DNA of 64,000 nucleotides from assembly GCF_001427905.1 (NCBI RefSeq), contig NZ_LMEF01000033.1:62001-126000 (forward strand), read 5' to 3'. Shown here piece after piece: positions 25,118 to 33,818 of this stretch; positions within the stretch are counted from its first letter, which is position 1; the number at the start of each line of letters is the position of its first letter. Below the pieces are notes generated by a model. The model worked only from the letters and a program-made list of their open reading frames with translations, was not told where the DNA came from and ran no database searches. The DNA comes from Flavobacterium sp. Root420 (GTDB lineage: Bacteria; Bacteroidota; Bacteroidia; Flavobacteriales; Flavobacteriaceae). Position numbers and translations under genes: made by a program.

Positions 25118-26353
25118 TTACGGAATTAACCTTAATGTGATTACATCATGAGAAGCAATATCAGATTGAAAATTCTTTTTTGTATTACCGATTTCTTTAT
25201 TCTTCCAAAGATCTTTTAACTTAAAAACCACTTTACTAAAATCAGCTTCATAACCAAAATCGGTATCTTTAATGGAATGTTTTTTCCAATCAAAATTGAT
25301 TTTTTTAGCAACATCACTTCTGTTTAAAAAAGTAATTGCCCAATTTCCATCTGCTAAAGGTTTTACCCAAACTTCCAAATCATCTTCGGCAGAATACTTA
25401 AATCCCTGAATTCCCAATTTATCCTGATTCACCGCAATCAATTCCTTATTGGTTAAAATTGCTAATGTTTCTTTTGACATTTTTCTGAAATCATTTCCTG
25501 CAATTAGAGGTGAAGCCATCATACACCACATGGCAAAATGAGATTTATCTTCTGTATTTGTCATTCCGTCACCCACTTCCATCATATCAAAATCGTTCCA
25601 ATGATCCGGGCCTGAATATTTACGGATGTCTTTTCGCATCTCGATTATTTTCATAAATCCCCAGGAAGACCAGTTTCCTTCTACATGTTTATATTCGCAA
25701 TCAAAACATGGATAGATATCTCCTGAAATTCTCCAAAGATTTCCTACTAGTTTTCCCCATTCCCATGGCTGGTTGTCTCCCCATTCGCAAAGACTAAAAA
25801 CAATTGGTTTACCGGCCGTTTTAAGTGCATTACTCATAGTTGTGTATGCTTCTTTGGCTGTAATTCCTTGTGTATTACACCAATCGTATTTTAAGAAATC
25901 TATTCCGAGTTTAGCATAAAAACGGGCATCCTGATATTCGTAACCACGTGTACCCGGATATCCTGCACACGTTTGAGTTCCTGCACAATTATACAAACCA
26001 AACTTTAACCCTTTACTGTGTACATAATCAATAACAGCTTTCATTCCACTTGGAAATTTAACCGGATCCGGAACCAAATCTCCGTTTGCATCGCGTTCTT
26101 TGGTCATCCATCCATCATCAAGTACTATATAATTGTATCCTGCAGCTGCCATTCCTGATGAAACCATAATATCAGCGGTTTCCTTTACTAATTTTTCATC
26201 GATATTAGTTTCAAAAGTATTCCATGAATTCCAACCCATTGGCGGCGTCATTGCCAGACCTTCAAATTTGCCTGCTCCCTGTGAATGTGTATTTCCCTGA
26301 GTGAAGCCTAAACTTGATATACTTAATGCAATTGCTAAAATGATATTTTTCAT
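25118..26353 (-). CDS. GH27 alpha-galactosidase
   Basis: A 411-residue secreted enzyme with a signal peptide to about residue 19. The (beta/alpha)8 domain begins LAMTPPMGWNSWNTF. The nucleophile Asp157 is in FLKYDWCN, and the acid/base is one of the aspartates in HWNDFDMMEVG (254 or 256). A short beta-sandwich C-terminal domain ends LRLIP. It removes alpha-1,6-galactosyl side groups from galactomannan, giving the mannanases access to the backbone. It sits between the glycan-binding protein gene (89-nt gap with a hairpin) and GH5 (11 nt). GH97 at 44270 may provide a second alpha-galactosidase with a different preference. Confidence 0.95.
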   Translation of the reverse strand: MKNIILAIALSISSLGFTQGNTHSQGAGKFEGLAMTPPMGWNSWNTFETNIDEKLVKETADIMVSSGMAAAGYNYIVLDDGWMTKERDANGDLVPDPVKFPSGMKAVIDYVHSKGLKFGLYNCAGTQTCAGYPGTRGYEYQDARFYAKLGIDFLKYDWCNTQGITAKEAYTTMSNALKTAGKPIVFSLCEWGDNQPWEWGKLVGNLWRISGDIYPCFDCEYKHVEGNWSSWGFMKIIEMRKDIRKYSGPDHWNDFDMMEVGDGMTNTEDKSHFAMWCMMASPLIAGNDFRKMSKETLAILTNKELIAVNQDKLGIQGFKYSAEDDLEVWVKPLADGNWAITFLNRSDVAKKINFDWKKHSIKDTDFGYEADFSKVVFKLKDLWKNKEIGNTKKNFQSDIASHDVITLRLIP

Positions 26354-26382
26354 TCTTTAAAATTTTAAAAGATATTATAAAA

Positions 26383-26416
26383 AGATATTCCCTAATCTTT
26401 CAATTAGGGAATATCT
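26383..26416 (-). terminator. Hairpin with T-run inside the susC operon
   Basis: A perfect 14-bp stem, AGATATTCCCTAAT (26383-26396) / ATTAGGGAATATCT (26403-26416), with a 6-nt loop lies between the glycan-binding protein gene and GH27. On the minus strand five T follow the stem. It may be a partial terminator or mRNA-end stabiliser. Confidence 0.7.
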
Positions 26417-26442
26417 AAAACTAACTCAAATAATCAATTCTT

Positions 26443-27501
26443 TTATTTTAGGACAAATCCCATGTCATCCATAAGTATTGTGTTACCTCCAAAATTACCT
26501 GATTCCTGAAGCGTCAGCTGATCGAAAGTAGTTGGGTTTCCGATTGCTGAAAATGGAATTTCAATTGTTGTCCATGTCGAAGCAATTGATTTTTGGATTT
26601 GATAAGCCCATCCTCCAAATACAAACGTTATTTTAGCATCTGTATTGGCAGAAATACTTCTAACCTTAACTCTGAATGCTTTGTATTTTGAAACATCTCT
26701 AGAATTAAATTTCATATCGGCTCCGCCCCATCCAGCAAAAACAAATCTAATTGACGAATCTCCCTGAGTCTTATCTGTTTTATAATTTGTATCGAATACA
26801 TCTGAACCATTCCACATCCAATGCCCTGCATCTCCTTGCATTACATCATCATATAATGCCGATCCAACAGCAACAGTAGACGATGTGACACCAGAAATAT
26901 TGGCAACTGATACATATTTATCTAAACCATTTGCTGGCATTTTAAATTTAACTTCTGTTAAAGTAGAAGATATAACAGTGGCATTTTGAGTTCCAACTTT
27001 TACAATAGGATTTAGAAAATAATCTCCATTAATAGTTACAACATCACCTTCCGCAGCATTTATAGAATTGAACCACTTAAATGTTGGTATAGGAGGCGCA
27101 ACCGTTAAATCAAAAACAGCAGTTCCACTTGTGGTCACAACTTTTAATTGATTGGAAGCATTCGCATACGGCGTTTTTTCATCTACCAATACAATTATAT
27201 CCGTATCAGTTACAAATACTGGTTTAAAGTAGGTATCAAAATCATTAAAATAAACCTTTGTAGTACCAAGAAATCCTTTTCCGTGAATGACATAATAGTT
27301 TTTAGGATCTACTAGCGTTGTTGGAGTTAAAGGCTTAAGGCTGCCATCCAGATTATAACCAGAAGGCATAACCGACTCAATAACCGGAGCTCCACCATAA
27401 GAAGAAGAAGCACTATCATCATTTGAGCAGGAACTAAAAAGCATTAAAGATAACATCCATGCCATACATGCTGTTAACGAAACAATTTTTATATTTTTCA
27501 T
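26443..27501 (-). CDS. Surface glycan-binding lipoprotein (IPT/TIG type)
   Basis: A 352-residue lipoprotein (signal CMAWMLSLMLFSSCSND, lipobox Cys near 25). Two IPT/TIG-like immunoglobulin folds follow (about residues 38-125, PVIESVMPSGYNLDGS ... NYYVIHGKGFLGTTKVYFND; and 127-205, GDVVTINGDYFLNPIVKVGTQNA). The C-terminal beta-sandwich of about 150 residues (WMWNGSDVFDTNYKTD, FRVKVRSISANTDAKITFVFGGWAYQIQ, GNTILMDDMGFVLK) looks carbohydrate-binding. This layout matches SGBP-B type proteins encoded next to susD. It should sit on the cell surface and capture mannan. It starts 17 nt after susD and is in the same operon. Confidence 0.88.
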   Translation of the reverse strand: MKNIKIVSLTACMAWMLSLMLFSSCSNDDSASSSYGGAPVIESVMPSGYNLDGSLKPLTPTTLVDPKNYYVIHGKGFLGTTKVYFNDFDTYFKPVFVTDTDIIVLVDEKTPYANASNQLKVVTTSGTAVFDLTVAPPIPTFKWFNSINAAEGDVVTINGDYFLNPIVKVGTQNATVISSTLTEVKFKMPANGLDKYVSVANISGVTSSTVAVGSALYDDVMQGDAGHWMWNGSDVFDTNYKTDKTQGDSSIRFVFAGWGGADMKFNSRDVSKYKAFRVKVRSISANTDAKITFVFGGWAYQIQKSIASTWTTIEIPFSAIGNPTTFDQLTLQESGNFGGNTILMDDMGFVLK

Positions 27502-27518
27502 GTTTTTATTTTTAAAAA

Positions 27519-29117
27519 TTATTTAAAAGTATATGGTACTACTTCTGTCAATTTTGGGTTTTTAATCAAATCATCTGAAGGATAAGGCAATAAAAGGTTA
27601 GTTGCTGAAATTGAAATATGTTTTTCAGTTTCTCTGTTTCCTCTGTTTTGCGCTTCTAAAATTGCTTTGGCTTTTGCAAAAGGCAAACGTCCTAAATCAA
27701 AATAATAATCTCCTTCGCAAGCTAATTCAGCTCTTCTTTCTTTGAATATATCATCAAAAGAAATAGATACTTTTTGGGCTACACCAGCTCTTTTACGAAC
27801 TGCATTAAATGATTTAAGCGCATTTGGATCAGAAGTACTTCCTGATTGCGATCCTAAAATTGCTTCTGCGTGAATTAACAATAATTCTGCATAACGCATC
27901 ATGTAACTGTTCATGCTGCTTTCTCCATTGAAAGGAGGATTAAAAGGACCTGTAATAGGTAAATTTTCTTTTCCGATTACGTATTTCTTCAATCCAGCAC
28001 CAGATTTTTGCGCTTCATATTGAATATCAAATGTATATCCTAAAAGTTTTGGAGAATCGACAGCAAGCGTTTGCGCATAAGTCAGGTTTGGATAAAAATC
28101 TCCAGGTAACATAAAAGTCTCTATTCTTCTTTTATCACCATTTTCATAAACATTTTTAATTAAATCCTGTGAAGGTGCTATTTGACCTGAATAAGTAGTT
28201 TCAACCAATCTGTTCTCAGGAGCAAATAATGTATTTGAAAAGTTACCATCAAAGTAAGTTCCTGCACCATTCCATTGCCAGGAAAAAATTGACTCTTCAT
28301 TATTGTTGTTTTTTTGCAGCCATAGATCAGCAAAAGATTTTGTAGGCAAATCATCTCCACCTAATAATTTAAACTCTCCACTATTAATAACTTCCTGCGC
28401 CATTTGTCTGGCTAAATCATATTTCTTTTGATACAAATAAACTTTAGCCAAAAGTGCTTTTGCAGATCCGGAAGATACGTGTGCATTTGCAGCATAATCA
28501 GAACCTCTGTTTTTTGTTCTTAAATTTGCAATGGCAAATTTTAAGTCATTTTCAATAAATTTATAAACGTCTTCAGTAGGATTACTTGGAACTACAAAAT
28601 TCTGAGAATAATCAGCATTGTTTTCTATAATTGGCACATTGCCAAATAGTCTTACTAAAAAGAAATAAGAGAAAGCTCTAATAAAATGTGATTCTCCCAT
28701 CGCATTATTTAAGGCTTCTTTACTCACATTTGGACCAACACTTTGTGGCAAATTACTAATATAAGCATTAGAGTTTGCAATAGCGCCAAAACAGGATCTC
28801 CAGGCATCAGATATAAACGATTGCGTGTTGGTAAAACTCAAATCAGTAAATTTTCCAAAATCATTATATATATCAGCATACATATTACCAGAAATTACAT
28901 CTGTAATACCGTAAAAAGCTGATTTATTCATATTAAACCACACCAAACCATATAATCCGTTTGTAGCATTATCTAATTTTACATCTGAGTCGTAATAGTT
29001 ACCTATAGTTGGTGTTCCTTCTGCCGGTACGTCTAAGAATTCCTGAGAACAAGACGTTGATATTAACATTACAAATGTCATAGCAATAGCAACGCTTCTT
29101 TTTATTATATTTTTCAT
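27519..29117 (-). CDS. susD: SusD/RagB-family glycan-binding lipoprotein
   Basis: A 532-residue lipoprotein (MLISTSCSQEFLDVPAEGTP, Cys23). It has the alpha-helical TPR-like body (SHFIRAFSYFFLVRLFGNVPII, AKALLAKVYLYQKKYDLARQMAQEV) and the C-terminal RagB/SusD region (MRYAELLLIHAEAIL, FKERRAELACEGDYYFDLGRLPFAKA). It binds oligosaccharides and forms the lid over the SusC transporter. The gene starts 11 nt after susC and precedes the glycan-binding protein gene by 17 nt. The ligand is inferred as a beta-mannan from the enzymes around it. Confidence 0.97.
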   Translation of the reverse strand: MKNIIKRSVAIAMTFVMLISTSCSQEFLDVPAEGTPTIGNYYDSDVKLDNATNGLYGLVWFNMNKSAFYGITDVISGNMYADIYNDFGKFTDLSFTNTQSFISDAWRSCFGAIANSNAYISNLPQSVGPNVSKEALNNAMGESHFIRAFSYFFLVRLFGNVPIIENNADYSQNFVVPSNPTEDVYKFIENDLKFAIANLRTKNRGSDYAANAHVSSGSAKALLAKVYLYQKKYDLARQMAQEVINSGEFKLLGGDDLPTKSFADLWLQKNNNNEESIFSWQWNGAGTYFDGNFSNTLFAPENRLVETTYSGQIAPSQDLIKNVYENGDKRRIETFMLPGDFYPNLTYAQTLAVDSPKLLGYTFDIQYEAQKSGAGLKKYVIGKENLPITGPFNPPFNGESSMNSYMMRYAELLLIHAEAILGSQSGSTSDPNALKSFNAVRKRAGVAQKVSISFDDIFKERRAELACEGDYYFDLGRLPFAKAKAILEAQNRGNRETEKHISISATNLLLPYPSDDLIKNPKLTEVVPYTFK

Positions 29118-29128
29118 ATTAATTCGTA

Positions 29129-32100
29129 TTAAAATTCAACATTAAAACCAAAAGTGATCTGTCTAGGCACTGGATAACGACCGTTATCAACCCCTGATAA
29201 CAAGGCGTCCTGGTTGTAAGCACCTACCTCAGGATCATAACCTTTGTATTTTGTAAAAGTGAAAAGATTTTGTCCAGAAGCATAAATTCTCAATCTTGAC
29301 AAACTAAGTTTTGAAATCATATCTGAAGGTAAAGAATACCCTAAAGTTACGTTTTGAATTCTTAAATAAGATCCATCTTCAATAATACGTGATGATACTG
29401 CATTATTGATATTATCATAAGTCGATGGTCTTGGCAAAGATCCATCAATATTTGAAGCTGAATAAAAATCTGCAGCTTCAGTTAAATAATTTGTTCCAGT
29501 ACCATTGTTCAAAGTCCCTGACAAACGAGTCAGGTTCATTAACTTGTTTCCAGCTGTACCTTGAAGAAAAACAGATAAATCAACATTTTTGTATTTAAAA
29601 TTGTTTGTAAATCCGTAAGTGAATTTAGGATTTGGATTTCCAATGGCTTTTAAATCGTTTTGATCAATAATACCATCGTTATTTAAATCTTTATAAATAA
29701 CATCACCTTTTTGAAATTCCGGAAGCAAAGAATTGGTTCCATTTTTCAAAACTACTTTCGTACCTGTAGCATTTGTATGACCGTAAGTTGTCAAATCTTC
29801 GTCTGTTCTATAAATCCCTAAAGCTTCATATCCAAGAAATGAACCAATTGGTAAATCTTCCGTAGTTCTGGATACCGTTACAGTATTATAAGCCAGAGTA
29901 CCCATTGTTTTCACAATATTTAATCCGGCCATATTAGTAACCTCATTAACATATTTAGTAAAATTCAAACTACCATTCCATGAAAAATTATCAGAGAATT
30001 TTTCTGTGTAGCCAATTGTAAACTCTATACCCTTATTCTGCATACTTCCAAGATTAAAGTATGGAGGATTTACACCACCTTCATAATCACCACCTCCGGA
30101 AAGGAAGTTTGGTAAAGGAACCTGATACAAGAAATTTTTAGAAACTTTTTTATACATATCTACTGACGCTGTAAGTTTAGATTCAAACATTGTAAAATCT
30201 AATCCTATGTTGGTTTGATCCTGAGTTTCCCATTTCAAATTTTTATTTGGTGTATTTGATGGCAAATAAGAAGTTCCCATTGAGCTAATAACCAAATGCA
30301 GGTTTGAATCATATAAATTATTTCCTATTTGATTGTTTCCTGTTTGCCCCCAACCTACTCTTATTTTAATATTGTCAACATATTTTCTAGTGCTTTCCAT
30401 AAAATCTTCATTAGAAAGTTTCCAGGAACCACTAGCAGAACTAAAAACACCCCATTTGTTTCCAACAAAGAATTTTGAAGACCCATCAGTTCTTACAGCT
30501 CCGGAAACGCTATATTTATCACCAAAATCGTAAACTACCCTTCCTAAATAAGATGCTAAAGTTTGAGTTCCTGAATACACTCCGCTAGTAACTGCATTAG
30601 GCAAATCTGACGCAGCAAGAGATTTATCGTTATTATCTTTATAACCTTCTCCTGTTATAGTATAACCCTCCCAATGCGATCTGTTAGATTCCTGAACAGC
30701 TAAAATTGTGAAATTGTGTTTACCAATAGTATTTCTATAAGTAAGCATGTTTTTTAAGTTCCATGAATTACCACTTGAAGGACTGTAATATAAATTGGCA
30801 AAGCTTTTTACTGCATTACCCAATGAATACATAGGATCAAATCGCTGTCCTAAATTGTCATACATATATCCACCTACTTCAAAACGATATTCTAAACCTT
30901 TTACTATATCAATTTGAGTATAGAAATTTCCTGAATAATTTTTTCTTACCAAAGTATTTGAACCTAATAAAGAGGTCGCTACCGGATTTACAAATGATGT
31001 ATTACCTCCAGCTGGCGGTCCGGAAAAAGCACCAGACAACTCTCTCACTGCAACATCAGGAGTAGCTAACAAAGAAGTAGCAACAACTCCGTTAAACTGA
31101 CCATTCAAAGTAAGTTTTTCATCTGTAAGCGCTCCGCTAACGTTTACTCCAACTTTAATGAATTTATTAACTCTTGCATCAATATTAGATCTAAAATTAT
31201 ATCTTTTAAATCCTGATTCAATTACGATACCTTCCTGATTCAAAACGCCACCAGAAATATAATAGTTAATTCCCTCTTTACCACCTGAAAAAGACAATTG
31301 GTTCGAAGTCATAATTCCCGTTTCATAAATTGCATCTTGCCAATCAGTACCTTTTCCTAAAAGTTCCGGATGAGCAAATTCAGGACGTTTTGACGACGGG
31401 TCATAAACATCAGACAAAGCATTTTGATGAGTTGCATATTCTTGCAAATTCATAGAATGCAATTTTTTCGGCAAATTACTTATAGAATAAGAATTTTCGA
31501 AAGTCAATTTTCCAGTTCCTTTTTTACCTGATTTTGTAGTAACAATTACAACCCCGTTTGCTCCACGTGAACCATAAATTGCTGTAGCCGAAGCATCTTT
31601 CAAAATATCAATCGATTCAATATCACTAGGATTAATAAGTGCTAACGGACTTTGCGTAATATTACCATTATTAGAGAAATTGCTATTTCCTTGTGCATTT
31701 CGTCCAGAAGTAGATGAATTACGAGCATCCCCGGAAATTGGCACGCCGTCAATTACATATAAGGGCTCATTTGTACCAGTCAATGACGAAACCCCTCTAA
31801 TTCTAACTGAAACGTTACTTCCCGGCTCGCCTGAATTACTGTTAACCACAACTCCGGCAGCCTTACCCTGCATCATCTGGTCAAATGAAGCAACTTTTAA
31901 ATTTTCCATGTCTTTGGAACTAATACTGGAAATTGCACTGTTTACGTCCTTTCTTTTTTGGGTACCATAACCAATTACAACTACATCCCTTAAATCTTCT
32001 ACATTAGATTTTAAAACTACGTTTATAGTTGTTTTTCCTGCTACGGCTATCTTTTGCGTATTGAAACCAATAAAAGAGAATAATAATGTAGAATTTGCCG

Positions 32101-32323
32101 GAACATCGATAGTATACTTACCATCAAAATCGGTTGAAACTGTTGTTTTTAATCCGACAGCCGAAATATTTGCACCTGGAATAGAAAGCCCCTTCTCATC
32201 AGAAACGGTTCCCGAAACCTTTACCTGAGCCGTAATAAAATTACTCAGTAATAAGAATAAAATCAAAGGAACTGCTCTGTGGTTAGCATTCCAATGAATA
32301 AAGTTAGTCATTAGTTTTTTCAT
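29129..32323 (-). CDS. susC: SusC/RagA-family TonB-dependent outer-membrane transporter
   Basis: A 1064-residue transporter. The signal region is slightly long (to about residue 32, FITAQ). The N-terminal carboxypeptidase-like domain follows (VSGTVSDEKGLSIPGANISAVG ... FDGKYTIDVP), then the TonB box/plug (VVVIGYGTQKRKDVNSAISS, PLYVIDGVPISG, SIDILKDASATAIYGSRGANGVVIVTTK). The 22-stranded barrel ends RQITFGFNVEF. It imports oligosaccharides across the outer membrane with SusD as lid, driven by TonB. It is the first gene of the leftward operon. A 312-bp non-coding region with a -7-like box lies upstream, next to the AraC gene. Confidence 0.98.
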   Translation of the reverse strand: MKKLMTNFIHWNANHRAVPLILFLLLSNFITAQVKVSGTVSDEKGLSIPGANISAVGLKTTVSTDFDGKYTIDVPANSTLLFSFIGFNTQKIAVAGKTTINVVLKSNVEDLRDVVVIGYGTQKRKDVNSAISSISSKDMENLKVASFDQMMQGKAAGVVVNSNSGEPGSNVSVRIRGVSSLTGTNEPLYVIDGVPISGDARNSSTSGRNAQGNSNFSNNGNITQSPLALINPSDIESIDILKDASATAIYGSRGANGVVIVTTKSGKKGTGKLTFENSYSISNLPKKLHSMNLQEYATHQNALSDVYDPSSKRPEFAHPELLGKGTDWQDAIYETGIMTSNQLSFSGGKEGINYYISGGVLNQEGIVIESGFKRYNFRSNIDARVNKFIKVGVNVSGALTDEKLTLNGQFNGVVATSLLATPDVAVRELSGAFSGPPAGGNTSFVNPVATSLLGSNTLVRKNYSGNFYTQIDIVKGLEYRFEVGGYMYDNLGQRFDPMYSLGNAVKSFANLYYSPSSGNSWNLKNMLTYRNTIGKHNFTILAVQESNRSHWEGYTITGEGYKDNNDKSLAASDLPNAVTSGVYSGTQTLASYLGRVVYDFGDKYSVSGAVRTDGSSKFFVGNKWGVFSSASGSWKLSNEDFMESTRKYVDNIKIRVGWGQTGNNQIGNNLYDSNLHLVISSMGTSYLPSNTPNKNLKWETQDQTNIGLDFTMFESKLTASVDMYKKVSKNFLYQVPLPNFLSGGGDYEGGVNPPYFNLGSMQNKGIEFTIGYTEKFSDNFSWNGSLNFTKYVNEVTNMAGLNIVKTMGTLAYNTVTVSRTTEDLPIGSFLGYEALGIYRTDEDLTTYGHTNATGTKVVLKNGTNSLLPEFQKGDVIYKDLNNDGIIDQNDLKAIGNPNPKFTYGFTNNFKYKNVDLSVFLQGTAGNKLMNLTRLSGTLNNGTGTNYLTEAADFYSASNIDGSLPRPSTYDNINNAVSSRIIEDGSYLRIQNVTLGYSLPSDMISKLSLSRLRIYASGQNLFTFTKYKGYDPEVGAYNQDALLSGVDNGRYPVPRQITFGFNVEF

Positions 32324-32403
32324 AATAAAGTTTGGTTAGTTTAAATTGTTTTATTCATAATCAAGTAATAAAATGCGTGTGATTTATTTTCTAAATTATT
32401 TAA

Positions 32404-32411
32404 CAAATCTA
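32404..32411 (-). promoter_or_regulatory. Candidate -7 box TAGATTTG of the susC operon
   Basis: The minus strand reads TAGATTTG, 81 nt before the susC ATG. No TTG is seen in the -33 region. Instead, AAAACATTAAATCGATA (32421-32437) partly resembles the repeated sites at 33575-33732, as expected for an activator-dependent promoter. The rest of the gap 32324-32635 is A/T-rich with no gene; a small palindrome ATATCATTTAATGATAAT lies at 32443-32460. Confidence 0.4.
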
Positions 32412-32635
32412 TAACAGAAGAAAACATTAAATCGATAGTATTATATCATTTAATGATAATATTTTTACTATATCTTCTTAAAAAAACATATATGAAAATA
32501 AAAATAATAAAAAATTGCATTTTTCGCAATCACACTCCCCTAGATCAATACAAATTATAAATAAAAATTAACGAATCACTGAAAAAGCAAACGATTTCGT
32601 TAAAAATAATATTTGTTTGTGCAAAAAAAGTATCA

Positions 32636-33514
32636 TTACAAAATGCGCTTTAATCCAGAAAAATCTTCTCTATATTGGCTAGGTGTACAATTTTTAATAG
32701 CCTTAAAGCTACGATTGAAGTTGGCAATATTATTAAAGCCTGATTTAAATGCAACTTCTGAAACACTCATATCCTTTTCAACAAGCCAGCGCGCTGCATA
32801 TCCAATCCGAATATCATTAATATAATTCACAAAAGTTTTTCCGGTACGTTTTTTAATAAATCTATTAAAAGAAATTATCGACATGCTGGCAACATTGGCC
32901 ACACCTTCTAACGTAATTTTTTCAGCAAAATGTTTTTGCACATACTCGTAAACTAATTTCATTTTATCATAGTCATCAAACGTATCATAGTCGACTGTGT
33001 AAGTTGAAAGCAATCGTTGATTTCTTGAATTAGCCAGATCATATAATAAGGAAGTAATTTCCAAAAAATAATCCATACCATCTAATTTAGAAAGTCTTAC
33101 AAGTCTTGGAGTCAATTCTTCAGCCACTTTTTTAGAAAATAAAATACCATGAATGGAACGATTGAACATATCCCGAATCGGATTCATAATTCGTCTGGAC
33201 AAAAAAGACTCATGGAACAAATCGTTATGAAACTGAATCGTAATTTCGTGAATTTTTTTACTGGTACATTTACTTAATTCCCAACCGTGATATAAATTTG
33301 GGCCAATTAAAACCAATTCAACACTATCGATTTCTTCAATATTATCTCCAACAACACGCTTCACTCCTTTTCCATTTAGAATAAAATTGATTTCAAATTC
33401 CGGATGATAATGAACCGGAAAATCAAAACTATCTTTAACTCTATCGAAAACTAAAAAACTGTCTCCAGCCGAAAGCGGAGCAATTTCTCTGTAAAAATTT
33501 TTAGCACTACTCAT
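32636..33514 (-). CDS. AraC-family transcriptional regulator
   Basis: A 292-residue soluble regulator. An N-terminal cupin-like sensing domain (FPVHYHPEFEINFILNGKG, residues about 30-50) is followed by a helical linker. The C-terminal two-HTH AraC domain (about 190-290) contains ITLEGVANVASMSIISFNRFIKKRTGKTF and VSEVAFKSGFNNIANFNRSFKAIKNCTPSQYR. It has no periplasmic sensor, so it is a one-component regulator that probably senses a cytosolic mannan-derived sugar (inference). It lies between the leftward susC operon and the rightward GH26 operon and is the likely activator of both. Repeated ATTGATAA sites lie in the 304-bp gap upstream of it. Confidence 0.95.
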   Translation of the reverse strand: MSSAKNFYREIAPLSAGDSFLVFDRVKDSFDFPVHYHPEFEINFILNGKGVKRVVGDNIEEIDSVELVLIGPNLYHGWELSKCTSKKIHEITIQFHNDLFHESFLSRRIMNPIRDMFNRSIHGILFSKKVAEELTPRLVRLSKLDGMDYFLEITSLLYDLANSRNQRLLSTYTVDYDTFDDYDKMKLVYEYVQKHFAEKITLEGVANVASMSIISFNRFIKKRTGKTFVNYINDIRIGYAARWLVEKDMSVSEVAFKSGFNNIANFNRSFKAIKNCTPSQYREDFSGLKRIL

Positions 33515-33574
33515 CTTTAAAAGGTATTTATTTTAACAACTCGTGATTTTTTATTTGCAATAATATGATATATA

Positions 33575-33776
33575 ATTGATAAAATAATATTAATTACGCG
33601 ATAAACATCCGATTATCTTTGAAAAATAGAATTATCATTTTTACAAAAAGTATATTGATAATAAACATTAATCATTTTTAATATAATAACTTTTTAAAGT
33701 TTTAATAATTTTAATTGATAAACAATATTAATTTAAAGATTGAAAAAGTGACAGTTTTATAATACATTTATCAATT
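33575..33776. promoter_or_regulatory. Three direct operator-like repeats plus an inverted half
   Basis: Near-identical sites occur at 33575-33594, 33654-33672 and 33714-33732, all starting ATTGATAA and ending (C/A)ATTAAT or ATATTAAT. A reverse copy of the left half, TTATCAAT, is at 33768-33775. They lie in the divergent region between the araC-type gene and GH26, and the last full site ends just upstream of the GH26 promoter candidate. The AraC-family protein is the obvious candidate binder (inference). Confidence 0.55.
33740..33770 (+). promoter_or_regulatory. Candidate promoter TTG-N20-TACATTTA of the GH26 operon
   Basis: TTG at 33740-33742 and TACATTTA at 33763-33770 (one mismatch to TAnnTTTG) have correct spacing, 48 nt before the ATG. 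The operator-like site at 33714-33732 lies directly upstream of the TTG, where an activator would be expected. Confidence 0.4.
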
Positions 33777-33818
33777 GTTACTTTTACACTTATATACGAA
33801 AAAACAACTATACTTCTA

